From: Methanimicrococcus sp.
GTDB lineage: Archaea; Halobacteriota; Methanosarcinia; Methanosarcinales; Methanosarcinaceae
Direction of reading: 5' to 3'
Length of the DNA stretch: 17,025 bases
Assembly: GCA_009783635.1 (NCBI GenBank)
Contig: WRDC01000017.1
Span: 1 to 17,025 of the forward strand
Below, piece after piece: positions 1-5,948 of the stretch. A program made the position numbers and the translations under genes. Every line of letters starts with the position of its first letter. Position 1 is the stretch's first letter. The notes beneath the pieces were generated by a model. That model was not told where the DNA came from. It made no database searches and worked only from the letters and a program-made list of their open reading frames with translations.

Positions 1-168
1 CGGCTGCGCGCTCATGCTGTCTTGAACAGCCGTTTCCATGGAAGTGATGCCTGAAAGAGAAAGAGGGGACCCGACAAATTGATGATAAAGGGACCCGAGT
101 TTGATGCCGGCTTCAAAAAGCGCGTTATCCCGATCGGACGGAGTGAAAACTTTTGATTTTGCCGTCAA
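1..168 (-). CDS. mptD: Dihydroneopterin aldolase MptD, N-terminal part (cut by window edge)
   Basis: This is the first 56 codons of an open frame that leaves the window at base 1. The residues include DRDNALFEAGIKLGSLYHQF near positions 12-31, followed by VGSPLS and a QDSMSAQP stretch, which I recognise as the start of the archaeal MptD (DUF381) family. These enzymes cleave 7,8-dihydroneopterin to 6-hydroxymethyl-7,8-dihydropterin and glycolaldehyde in methanopterin synthesis in the cytoplasm. The frame has a stop (TGA at 177-175) just upstream, so TTG at 168 is the only possible start. It is preceded by a good Shine-Dalgarno AGGTGA (180-175) with a 6-base gap. It begins 18 bases after the pssA stop, so the two are very likely co-transcribed. 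The family call comes from recall of the N-terminal pattern; the catalytic part lies outside the window. Confidence 0.7.
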   Translation of the reverse strand, partial: MTAKSKVFTPSDRDNALFEAGIKLGSLYHQFVGSPLSLSGITSMETAVQDSMSAQP

Positions 169-186
169 AAATGTTCACCTCATGAA

Positions 187-885
187 TCAAAGCCGGACAG
201 AATCTTTTTTCCATATCAGGCCGACAATCGGGGACAGTAAATAGAACAGCATCAGTAAACACAGAACTCCCGGGAAAATAATGATGTACGGGCTGTCGAT
301 AAAAACGGAAATGCTCGTTCCCGAAAAGAGAAAAATCAAAAACACGAAAGTGATCTTTTTCATGACTTTCGGATAGGGAATGGTACTGACCATCAGCAGT
401 GACAAAAGGAACAGAGTGATGTAAATCAATTCATTGCTGTAGGGGACTTCAAAGGCGGCCCGGGGCACTTCGTTAAAGAAAATAATCAAAACGGCGAGAG
501 AAACGCAGGCGCTGGTGATTGGAATTCCGGAATAAACCGGCTCTTGGGGCGGAAAAGCATTGTAACGCGCCAGCCGGAGAATACCGCAGATCGCGTAGAG
601 GCAAACAAAAAGAATCGAAATCAATTCACCGCTCATACAATAGACGAGAACGGCAGGCGCAACACCAAAAGACACGGCATCCACTAACGAATCAATGTGT
701 GCTCCGAGCGGACCGCTGGAAGTTTTTCGGGCGACGTAGCCGTCAACGCCATCCGCGGCCGCCGCAATCAAAAGACAGACTGCCGCAACACTGAATAAAC
801 CGCTGAATGCGAAAAAGATAGCTGCCATCCCAAAAAGAAGATTAATAATTGAGACGAAGTCCGGCGCTTTTAAGAGGTGTAACAC
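187..885 (-). CDS. pssA: CDP-archaeol--serine O-archaetidyltransferase (archaetidylserine synthase, PssA family)
   Basis: A 232-residue integral membrane protein of the CDP-alcohol phosphotransferase family. The signature D-x2-DG-x2-AR-x7-G-x3-D-x3-D is complete: D45, D48-G49, A52-R53, G61, D65 and D69 (numbered from the GTG start). These residues bind the metal and CDP. Several hydrophobic helices precede and follow the motif. The start of the protein (LLKAPDFVSIINLLFG) is typical of class II phosphatidyl/archaetidyl-serine synthases. In an archaeon the substrate is expected to be CDP-archaeol plus L-serine, giving archaetidylserine. The start is GTG at 885, the first possible start after an in-frame TAA at 897-895. 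There is no Shine-Dalgarno, but a TATA box lies about 26 bases upstream, suggesting a leaderless message. mptD follows after 18 bases. Serine specificity rather than inositol or glycerol is inferred from overall resemblance. Confidence 0.85.
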   Translation of the reverse strand: MLHLLKAPDFVSIINLLFGMAAIFFAFSGLFSVAAVCLLIAAAADGVDGYVARKTSSGPLGAHIDSLVDAVSFGVAPAVLVYCMSGELISILFVCLYAICGILRLARYNAFPPQEPVYSGIPITSACVSLAVLIIFFNEVPRAAFEVPYSNELIYITLFLLSLLMVSTIPYPKVMKKITFVFLIFLFSGTSISVFIDSPYIIIFPGVLCLLMLFYLLSPIVGLIWKKDSVRL

Positions 886-907
886 CCTTAAACATTAAGC
901 TGTATCC

Positions 908-918
908 CATATATATTC
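908..918 (-). promoter_or_regulatory. TATA box for pssA-mptD
   Basis: On the minus strand a TATATAT run is preceded by a purine-rich CGAAGA stretch that could serve as the TFB-recognition element. Its centre is about 26-28 bases from the GTG start at 885, so transcription would begin at or a base or two before the start codon. Confidence 0.5.
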
Positions 919-1336
919 TTCGCATCTCAAAAATTATTATTTTAAATGCAGAATACCGGTGAATGAAAAGCGGTATCATATGAGACACTGAGAACGCTTT
1001 AAGGTCATGCCGATAGTGAAACACAAATCCCGTCTTATGACTTTCAATCTTATGATTTCTCATTAACTATCATTAAAAATTTCAAAGATTTCCCAATATC
1101 TCTCAACCGATTTTAACAAATGATTTAAATACTATTACTTTTTATTTAAGTTAATGTGTGTCAATGCATGACAATTCATTTTAAAAAATGATCTTGCAGG
1201 GTTCGTGCCCTGTGAAAAACGGTAACGTCGGAGTTTTCTTAAACGAATTAAAGACGGCTTCATAGCGCTTTGTTTCGATGAAGCCGCTGTAAAGTGTACA
1301 ATGAACTCTCTGCGGGATAGGGAGGAATATCCGAAC

Positions 1337-1424
1337 GATGCATCCGCGATGTATTTGTGATGTATCCGCGATGTATCTGCGATGTATTCGCGATGTATCG
1401 GCGATGCATCCGCGATGTATCCAA
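1337..1424. repeat. Tandem array, 8 x 11 bp
   Basis: Eight consecutive 11-base units with consensus GATGTATCCGC and one to three changes each (for example GATGCATCCGC, GATGTATTTGT, GATGTATCGGC). The period is exactly 11 through all eight units. The array lies in the 800-base spacer between the divergent pssA and lipoprotein genes. Overlapping frames on the minus strand read through it but look spurious. Nothing else recognisable lies in 919-1336 beyond AT-rich sequence. Confidence 0.9.
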
Positions 1425-1516
1425 ATGATATCCAAACGACATAACCCTCGCATCTTTCGCATGGGAAAATGATTTCAAATGTACCTGTCCGGCTTTCATT
1501 TTTAAAATGGAAAAAA

Positions 1517-1624
1517 GAATCCAAACAAAAAAAACGGATTCCAACAAAAAAAATGAACTCAACCAAAAACGAACTCAAACAGAAAAACGAATCCCAACAA
1601 AAAAACGAATTCAAAGAGAAAAAC
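1517..1624. repeat. A-rich degenerate tandem array, 6 units of 16-19 bp
   Basis: Six units of the form GAATCCAAACAAAAAAAAC, differing in length (19, 19, 16, 18, 18, 18) and in a few bases; each starts with GAA or GGA and most end in AAAAAC. The array ends about 50 bases before the Shine-Dalgarno of the lipoprotein gene, so it is likely within or just upstream of that leader. Confidence 0.8.
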
Positions 1625-1692
1625 AAGATGGGAGAATGAAATGTAAAAATTCGCAACGGCACATTATAACCCAAAGGAAGGGGGAATGAAAA

Positions 1693-2484
1693 ATGAAAAA
1701 AACAATTTTAACGATTATGTCGATTCTGGCTGTCGCTGTTTTGGCAATCAGTTTCAGCGGCTGTTTAAGCAACAGCATGGAACCGTTTATAGAAGAACGG
1801 CCGGTTTACGAACCCGCCGCCATCTACGATGTAACAATTTACACGATGGGCGATAATGTGATGGCAAGCATCGTTGTACAAATTCAGGGCACATACAGTC
1901 AAAGCCTTGACAAAGACAACATTACTGTAAATATGAACGGAAACAGTGTCTATGTCAATGTTCCCGTCATCGATTCAAGCAGCGTAAATACCCGTGATTT
2001 CGGCTATGAAACGGTTGAAGTTAATCTCGGAAAGAAGAGCCAGTTTAAGAACATCGACTACAAACTTATCATTAACGGGAACACTCCCAAAGCTTTCACG
2101 TCAAATTTCAAATTTGCCGGCGGTGACTTGTACACTTACTACCCTGCCGTCATTGACAACGTTGTCGTTGAAGTTATTGACGGAAAAGTTGTTATCAACT
2201 CCAAAGTGGTGCGCGGGGGAAGTGCTGAAACCCTTGACAAAGACAACATCATTGTTTCCGGAACGCTTCAAAACCACGATGTTTCCGTTTATATTCCACT
2301 GCAAATCAAAGACGGCATAACAACTTTGATCATCGGATGGGAAAATGTTGTTATTGAGATCGGCCAGCTGGATGAATTGGAAGACGGCACCTATACGGTT
2401 ACGGTTAACGGTATTGAAACACACTTCACCGTTTCTAATCACCAACTTGTCACCGGCGTTATTACCGAAATACCGGAACGCTGA
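1693..2484 (+). CDS. Secreted lipoprotein with two internal repeat (Ig-like) domains
   Basis: A 263-residue protein with a clear lipoprotein signal peptide: KK at positions 2-3, a hydrophobic stretch (4-20), and a lipobox FSGC with C24 as the predicted lipid-modified residue. It should be anchored on the outer face of the membrane. The rest is beta-rich and made of two related units, about residues 45-140 and 152-248. Each has a conserved LDKDNI motif (72-77 and 181-186, about 109 residues apart) followed by a run of alternating hydrophobics ending in VYVNVP or VYIPLQ. This suggests duplicated Ig-like domains. The start ATG at 1693 has a strong GGAAGGGGG ribosome site 8-10 bases upstream. I do not recognise a named family; the Ig-like fold is inferred from residue pattern only. 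The gene stands alone, flanked on both sides by tandem arrays. Confidence 0.75.
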   Translation: MKKTILTIMSILAVAVLAISFSGCLSNSMEPFIEERPVYEPAAIYDVTIYTMGDNVMASIVVQIQGTYSQSLDKDNITVNMNGNSVYVNVPVIDSSSVNTRDFGYETVEVNLGKKSQFKNIDYKLIINGNTPKAFTSNFKFAGGDLYTYYPAVIDNVVVEVIDGKVVINSKVVRGGSAETLDKDNIIVSGTLQNHDVSVYIPLQIKDGITTLIIGWENVVIEIGQLDELEDGTYTVTVNGIETHFTVSNHQLVTGVITEIPER

Positions 2485-2518
2485 TTGAAAATAATACAAC
2501 GAATGTTCCAAAATACAC

Positions 2519-2572
2519 GATATCCCAAGATATTATCCGAGATATTATCCGAGATGTCCAAGATATATCCCA
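2519..2572. repeat. Tandem array, 5 units of 9-12 bp
   Basis: Five units related to GATATTATCCGA (two exact copies at 2529-2552) plus shorter variants GATATCCCAA, GATGTCCAA and GATATATCCCA. It starts 34 bases after the lipoprotein stop codon. The GAT..TATCC core resembles the 11-bp array on the other side of the gene (1337-1424). Confidence 0.75.
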
Positions 2573-2655
2573 AAAACAGCTTTTACCTAAACGAAAAACT
2601 GATTGATGCCGAACATCTCTGAAATCGGCGCAATTCTAAACGTTTAGAAAAAGCA

Positions 2656-2754
2656 AAAATGAAATCAAAACGAAATCAAAATGAAATCAAAATGAAGTCA
2701 AAACAAAATTAAAACGAAATCAACAATGAAACAAAAAATGAAGTCAAAATGAAG
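2656..2754. repeat. Tandem array, about 9 units of mostly 11 bp
   Basis: Units of AAAATGAAATC with variants AAAACGAAATC, AAAATGAAGTC and AAAACAAAATT. The first seven units keep an exact 11-base period (2656-2732), and the last two are irregular. The array ends at the left arm of a terminator-like hairpin. Confidence 0.85.
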
Positions 2755-2797
2755 GGTCTTTGAACGAAGATTCAAGGACCTTTTACAGATTTTTTAA
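2755..2797 (+). terminator. Hairpin and T-tract terminator downstream of the lipoprotein gene
   Basis: A 10-bp stem (GGTCTTTGAA 2755-2764 with TTCAAGGACC 2771-2780, one G-T pair) closes a 6-base loop and is followed by TTTT and then a TTTTTT run. It lies 270 bases past the stop, beyond both repeat arrays, so the transcript would include them. Confidence 0.55.
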
Positions 2798-3002
2798 GTA
2801 TAATTTTGCGAAAATATTTCGCGTTCATTTCTGATTTCAAGATAAAGCCCCTTAACGAAAGGAATAAATAAGAAGAATCCTATGTGAAGGATACGTTTCC
2901 GACGGCAATTGATAGCATCAAGCCTTACGAAACGGAAAAATGAGTTAAAGGCATCCGAACGATTCGCGAAAAAGCATTAAAGCAAGCGGATTGATTCAAA
3001 AA

Positions 3003-3113
3003 CCCACCTTAACTCAGTGGTAGAGTGCGCGGCTGTAGTTTGGTCATTTCGCAAAGTTTGCGAAAAATCGCGCAGGCACCGCGATGCCCCCGGTTCGAGT
3101 CTGGGAGGTGGGA
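3003..3113 (+). tRNA. tRNA-Tyr(GTA) with a 39-base intron
   Basis: The acceptor stem CCCACCT (3003-3009) pairs perfectly with AGGTGGG (3106-3112), with discriminator A (3113) and no encoded CCA. The D stem is ACTC/GAGT. The anticodon stem is CGCGG (3028-3032) with CCGCG (3079-3083), and the T arm is CCCGG/CTGGG around TTCGAGT. The loop reads C-T-G-T-A-G before the intron and A after it, so the anticodon is GTA (3035-3037). The intron (3039-3077) sits at the canonical position 37/38. C1-G72 with A73 is the known identity pattern of archaeal tRNA-Tyr. Loop bases 33-36 (CTGT, 3033-3036) can pair with GCAG (3072-3075) in the intron to form the 4-bp core of a bulge-helix-bulge with 3-base bulges AGT and GCA, the archaeal splicing-endonuclease substrate. 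An 8-bp inverted repeat (TTCGCAAA/TTTGCGAA) forms the intron hairpin. I see no convincing TATA box upstream. Confidence 0.93.
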
Positions 3114-3122
3114 CTTCAATTC

Positions 3123-3155
3123 AAATATGAAAGTGATATTATCACCTTCATATTT
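3123..3155. repeat. Near-perfect 16-bp inverted repeat just after tRNA-Tyr
   Basis: Arms AAATATGAAAGTGATA (3123-3138) and TATCACCTTCATATTT (3140-3155) pair at 15 of 16 positions around a single central base, followed by T-rich sequence. It begins 9 bases after the tRNA-Tyr 3' end. It could be a terminator or processing hairpin, or a binding site for a dimeric regulator. Confidence 0.6.
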
Positions 3156-3177
3156 TGAAGTTTGAAAAGAAATACGA

Positions 3178-3197
3178 AAAAGGGCAACCCTTTTATA
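3178..3197 (+). promoter_or_regulatory. Small hairpin merging into a TATA box upstream of tRNA-Asp
   Basis: AAAAGGG (3178-3184) and CCCTTTT (3188-3194) form a perfect 7-bp stem with a 3-base loop. The T-run continues into TTTATATG (about 3191-3198), a TATA box that would place initiation near 3220, some 29 bases before tRNA-Asp. The segment may both end the tRNA-Tyr transcript and start the tRNA-Asp one. Confidence 0.4.
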
Positions 3198-3248
3198 TGA
3201 AAAGTATCATTGTAGGGGAAGCAAGGTTGGAGGCTTGAAAAACCCGAC

Positions 3249-3321
3249 GTCCAGATAGTGTAGGGGACTATCATGGGGCCCTGTCGAGGCCCCGACCCGG
3301 GTCCGAATCCCGGTCTGGACG
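3249..3321 (+). tRNA. tRNA-Asp(GTC)
   Basis: The acceptor GTCCAGA (3249-3255) pairs with TCTGGAC (3314-3320), with discriminator G (3321) as expected for tRNA-Asp and no encoded CCA. The anticodon stem GGGCC/GGCCC closes the loop CTGTCGA, giving anticodon GTC. The T arm CCGGG/CCCGG encloses TCCGAAT. The D arm has the GTGTAG...TATCAT form usual for this tRNA. No intron. Confidence 0.95.
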
Positions 3322-3362
3322 CTAAATACAAAAAACCAATCTTGAAGGCATCAGCCCCAGTC

Positions 3363-3397
3363 GGTCCGCCTCTTTTTTGAGGCAGACCTTTTTTTTT
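3363..3397 (+). terminator. Hairpin and T9 terminator after tRNA-Asp
   Basis: GGTCCGCCTC (3363-3372) and GAGGCAGACC (3379-3388) form a 10-bp stem with one mismatch around TTTTTT, followed by nine Ts (3389-3397). This is an intrinsic-type terminator for the plus-strand tRNA transcript. Confidence 0.7.
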
Positions 3398-3417
3398 AAA
3401 ATTTTCATGAAACAGAT

Positions 3418-3443
3418 AAAAAAACCGCCTCAAAAAGAGACGG
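3418..3443 (-). terminator. Hairpin and T7 terminator of the decarboxylase gene
   Basis: Read on the minus strand, CCGTCTC and GAGGCGG form a 7-bp stem (one G-T pair) around TTTTT, followed by seven Ts (3424-3418). It starts a few bases after the decarboxylase stop codon and faces the plus-strand terminator at 3363-3397. Confidence 0.7.
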
Positions 3444-3446
3444 CTG

Positions 3447-5714
3447 TCATTCTGTTTCTTCTTCAATCACGCAGTCGACAAAATACTCTGTTTTACCGCC
3501 AATGACTTCCGAAACCAGCCCGTGAATATCTGTTTCAAAGCCGGGGAAGATGCGGTTGAGTTCGCTTGCAAAGCGCAGGAAATGAACGATTTGCTTGTTA
3601 AACCGCTCGCCGGGGATGAGCAGCGGAATTCCGGGCGGATACGGGGTCACGAGCATTGCCGTGACGCGGCCCTCAAGCTGATCAATCCCGACCCGTTCGA
3701 TTTTGCGGTGTGCCAGCTTCGCCCACGCGTCAGCCGGACGCATGGCCGGCTCAATCGGCGACACATACATTTCAGTTGTGATGCGCGCCATATCGTACAT
3801 TTTGTAAAAATCATGCAGCTTTTGACACAAATCGCGCAGCCCCATTTTCTCATACTGCGGATATTTGGAGATAAACTCCGGCATCGTTCGCCACAGCGGC
3901 CGGTTGGCGTCGTAAGCGTCTTTGAACTGCTGAAGCTCCGTCACCATTGTGTTCCAGCGGCCTTTGGTAATACCGATCGTAAACATGATGAAGAAGGAGT
4001 ACAATCCGGTTTTTTCAACGATAATGCCATACTCGGCAAGGTATTTTGTCAAAACGCCTGCCGGAATGCCCCAATCGGAAAAGGAGCCGTCAACGTCCAG
4101 TCCCGGCGTAATCAGTGTTGCCTTGATCGGGTCAAGCATATTAAAGCCCGGCGCCAAATCGCCAAAGCCGTGCCAGCGCTCATTGGCGTGCAGCATCCAC
4201 TGTTCGCGTTCACCCATACCGTCTTCCGGCAGTGTGTCCGGTCCCCAGACTTTAAACCACCAGCCGTCATCTTTCTTCGTTGAAATCCATTCTTCGCCGA
4301 CTTTGCGCATCGCTCGCCGGAAATCCATTGCTTCCTGAAGCGATTCTTCCAGCAGCGCCGTTCCGCCCGGCGGCTCCATCATTGCCGCCGCGACATCGCA
4401 CGAGGCAATGATTGCGTATTGCGGGCTTGTGGAGGTATGCATCAGATACGCTTCGTTAAAGCGCGGCAAATCAAGCGACCGCGTCTCTGAATTTTGAATC
4501 AGAATCTGTGACGCCTGACTCAGGCCGGCCAGCAGTTTGTGCGTCGATTGTGTGGAAACCATCATTGACTCTTTGCAACGGGGGCGGCCTTCCCCAATCG
4601 CGTGGTAATCACCGTAAAAGTCATGGAAAGCCGCGTGCGGCAGCCATGCTTCATCAAAATGCAATGTGTCGATTTTTCCGTCCAGCTCTTCTTTGATTTC
4701 CTCGACATTGTAGAGAATACCGTCATAAGTGCTTTGCGTGATTGTCAGAACGCGCGGCTGGTCTTTTTGGTCTTTTGCGAAGGGATGAGCCGCGATCTTT
4801 TTTTGAATATTTTCCCAAGCAAATTCGGATTTCGGAATCGGCCCGATAATGCCGTAATGGTTGCGCGTCGGCATCAGAAACACCGGAACAGCTCCGGTCA
4901 TAATGATTGCGTGCAGCATTGATTTGTGACAGTTGCGGTCAACGACAACAACATCCCCCGGCGCCACCGTCGAGTGCCAAACGATTTTGTTTGACGTTGA
5001 CGTGCCGTTGGTGACGAAAAACATATGGTCGCTGTGGAAAATCCGCGCCGCGTTGCGCTCGCTTGCGGCCACGGGGCCGGTATGGTCAAGCAGCTGCCCC
5101 AGCTCGTCAACAGCGTTGCACACGTCGGCGCGCAGCATATTTTCACCGAAAAACTGATGGAACATCCGCCCGACAGGACTTTTCAAAAACGCCACACCGC
5201 CGGAGTGTCCCGGACAGTGCCATGAATACGAGCCGTTCGCCGCGTAATGTGTCAGCGCTCTGAAAAACGGCGGCGACAGTGTATCCATGTAAGCGCGCGC
5301 CTCGCGTACCACGTGGCGGGCAATGAATTCCGGCGTATCCTCAAACATATGAATAAAACCATGCAGCTCTCGCAAGACATCGTTGGGGATGTGCTGTGAT
5401 GTCCGCGTTTCGCCATGCAGGAATATGGGAATATCCGCATTGCGGTGGCGGATCTGCTCAACGAACGACCGCAGCTCGGCAACCGTCTGCTCCGCTTCTT
5501 CGCCTGAAAATTCTTCGTCATCGATAGATAAGATGAAGGCCGACGCGCGGCTTTGCTGCTGCGCGAACACTGACAGATCGCCGTAAGTTGTTACGCCCAA
5601 AACTTCAAAGCCTTCTTCTTCAATCGCTTGCGCTAAACCGCGAATCCCAAGACCGCTGGTATTTTCCGAACGGAAGTCTTCATCAATAATCACAATGGGA
5701 AAACGAAATTTCAT
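3447..5714 (-). CDS. Lysine/ornithine/arginine decarboxylase, PLP fold type I (LdcA/AdiA-like)
   Basis: A 755-residue enzyme matching the full length of the bacterial inducible and LdcA-type amino-acid decarboxylases. It has the N-terminal wing (response-regulator-like) domain (about 1-125), the PLP core and the C-terminal domain. Residues numbered from the ATG: CPGH near 167-170, NCHKS near 261-265, HFDEAW near 352-357 (the Asp contacts the PLP ring nitrogen), and STHK with K393 as the Schiff-base lysine. Such enzymes release CO2 from lysine, ornithine or arginine to give cadaverine, putrescine or agmatine; the substrate cannot be fixed from sequence alone. Segments such as TSTSNKIVWHS and VVEKTGLYSFF resemble Pseudomonas LdcA more than E. 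coli AdiA. ATG at 5714 is chosen over GTG at 5723 because AGGTGA lies 5 bases before it. Its visibly higher GC than its neighbours and rarity in archaea suggest acquisition from bacteria. Confidence 0.93.
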   Translation of the reverse strand: MKFRFPIVIIDEDFRSENTSGLGIRGLAQAIEEEGFEVLGVTTYGDLSVFAQQQSRASAFILSIDDEEFSGEEAEQTVAELRSFVEQIRHRNADIPIFLHGETRTSQHIPNDVLRELHGFIHMFEDTPEFIARHVVREARAYMDTLSPPFFRALTHYAANGSYSWHCPGHSGGVAFLKSPVGRMFHQFFGENMLRADVCNAVDELGQLLDHTGPVAASERNAARIFHSDHMFFVTNGTSTSNKIVWHSTVAPGDVVVVDRNCHKSMLHAIIMTGAVPVFLMPTRNHYGIIGPIPKSEFAWENIQKKIAAHPFAKDQKDQPRVLTITQSTYDGILYNVEEIKEELDGKIDTLHFDEAWLPHAAFHDFYGDYHAIGEGRPRCKESMMVSTQSTHKLLAGLSQASQILIQNSETRSLDLPRFNEAYLMHTSTSPQYAIIASCDVAAAMMEPPGGTALLEESLQEAMDFRRAMRKVGEEWISTKKDDGWWFKVWGPDTLPEDGMGEREQWMLHANERWHGFGDLAPGFNMLDPIKATLITPGLDVDGSFSDWGIPAGVLTKYLAEYGIIVEKTGLYSFFIMFTIGITKGRWNTMVTELQQFKDAYDANRPLWRTMPEFISKYPQYEKMGLRDLCQKLHDFYKMYDMARITTEMYVSPIEPAMRPADAWAKLAHRKIERVGIDQLEGRVTAMLVTPYPPGIPLLIPGERFNKQIVHFLRFASELNRIFPGFETDIHGLVSEVIGGKTEYFVDCVIEEETE

Positions 5715-5948
5715 ATGAGTCACCTGAATTTTTCAGCAGCGTCATAATGGTCTGCTTTTTGTATTAAACTGCCAACTCTTATAAGGAGCTTTATGCTTGT
5801 TAATTTAACCGTTATAATACACCGATTATACACTGTTTTTTAATATGCGTTAAAATGATTATAAAAATATTTTTTATATATTTAGAGTTGCCGATAAAGT
5901 TTTTAAAAATTTCACATAAAATCCGTTGATACGGCGTCGGAATTCATT
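5715..5948 (-). promoter_or_regulatory. AT-rich promoter region of the decarboxylase gene
   Basis: The 234-base spacer between cofD and the decarboxylase is strongly AT-rich (about 5800-5910) with several TATA-like runs on the minus strand, for example TATATAA near 5875-5882 and TTATAA near 5813 and 5780. I cannot single out one promoter. A long leader is possible if the distal box is used. No ORF is seen. Confidence 0.3.

Noticed and set aside
842..1063. 73-codon minus-strand frame overlapping the pssA start
   Set aside because: No recognisable protein. I considered it as an N-terminal extension of pssA by frameshift, but the pssA frame already starts at a family-typical N-terminus with a fitting TATA box.
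1135..1674. 179-codon minus-strand frame rich in Phe, Cys and Ile-Ala-Asp repeats
   Set aside because: It is the translation of two tandem arrays, has no ribosome site or family resemblance, and overlaps other equally open frames.
3522..4283. 253-codon plus-strand frame antisense to the decarboxylase
   Set aside because: Long antisense frames are expected opposite a GC-richer gene; the opposite strand has a clear enzyme with intact active site.
5715..5723. GTG start extending the decarboxylase by 3 residues
   Set aside because: The GTG overlaps the AGGTGA ribosome site that is well placed for ATG 5714.
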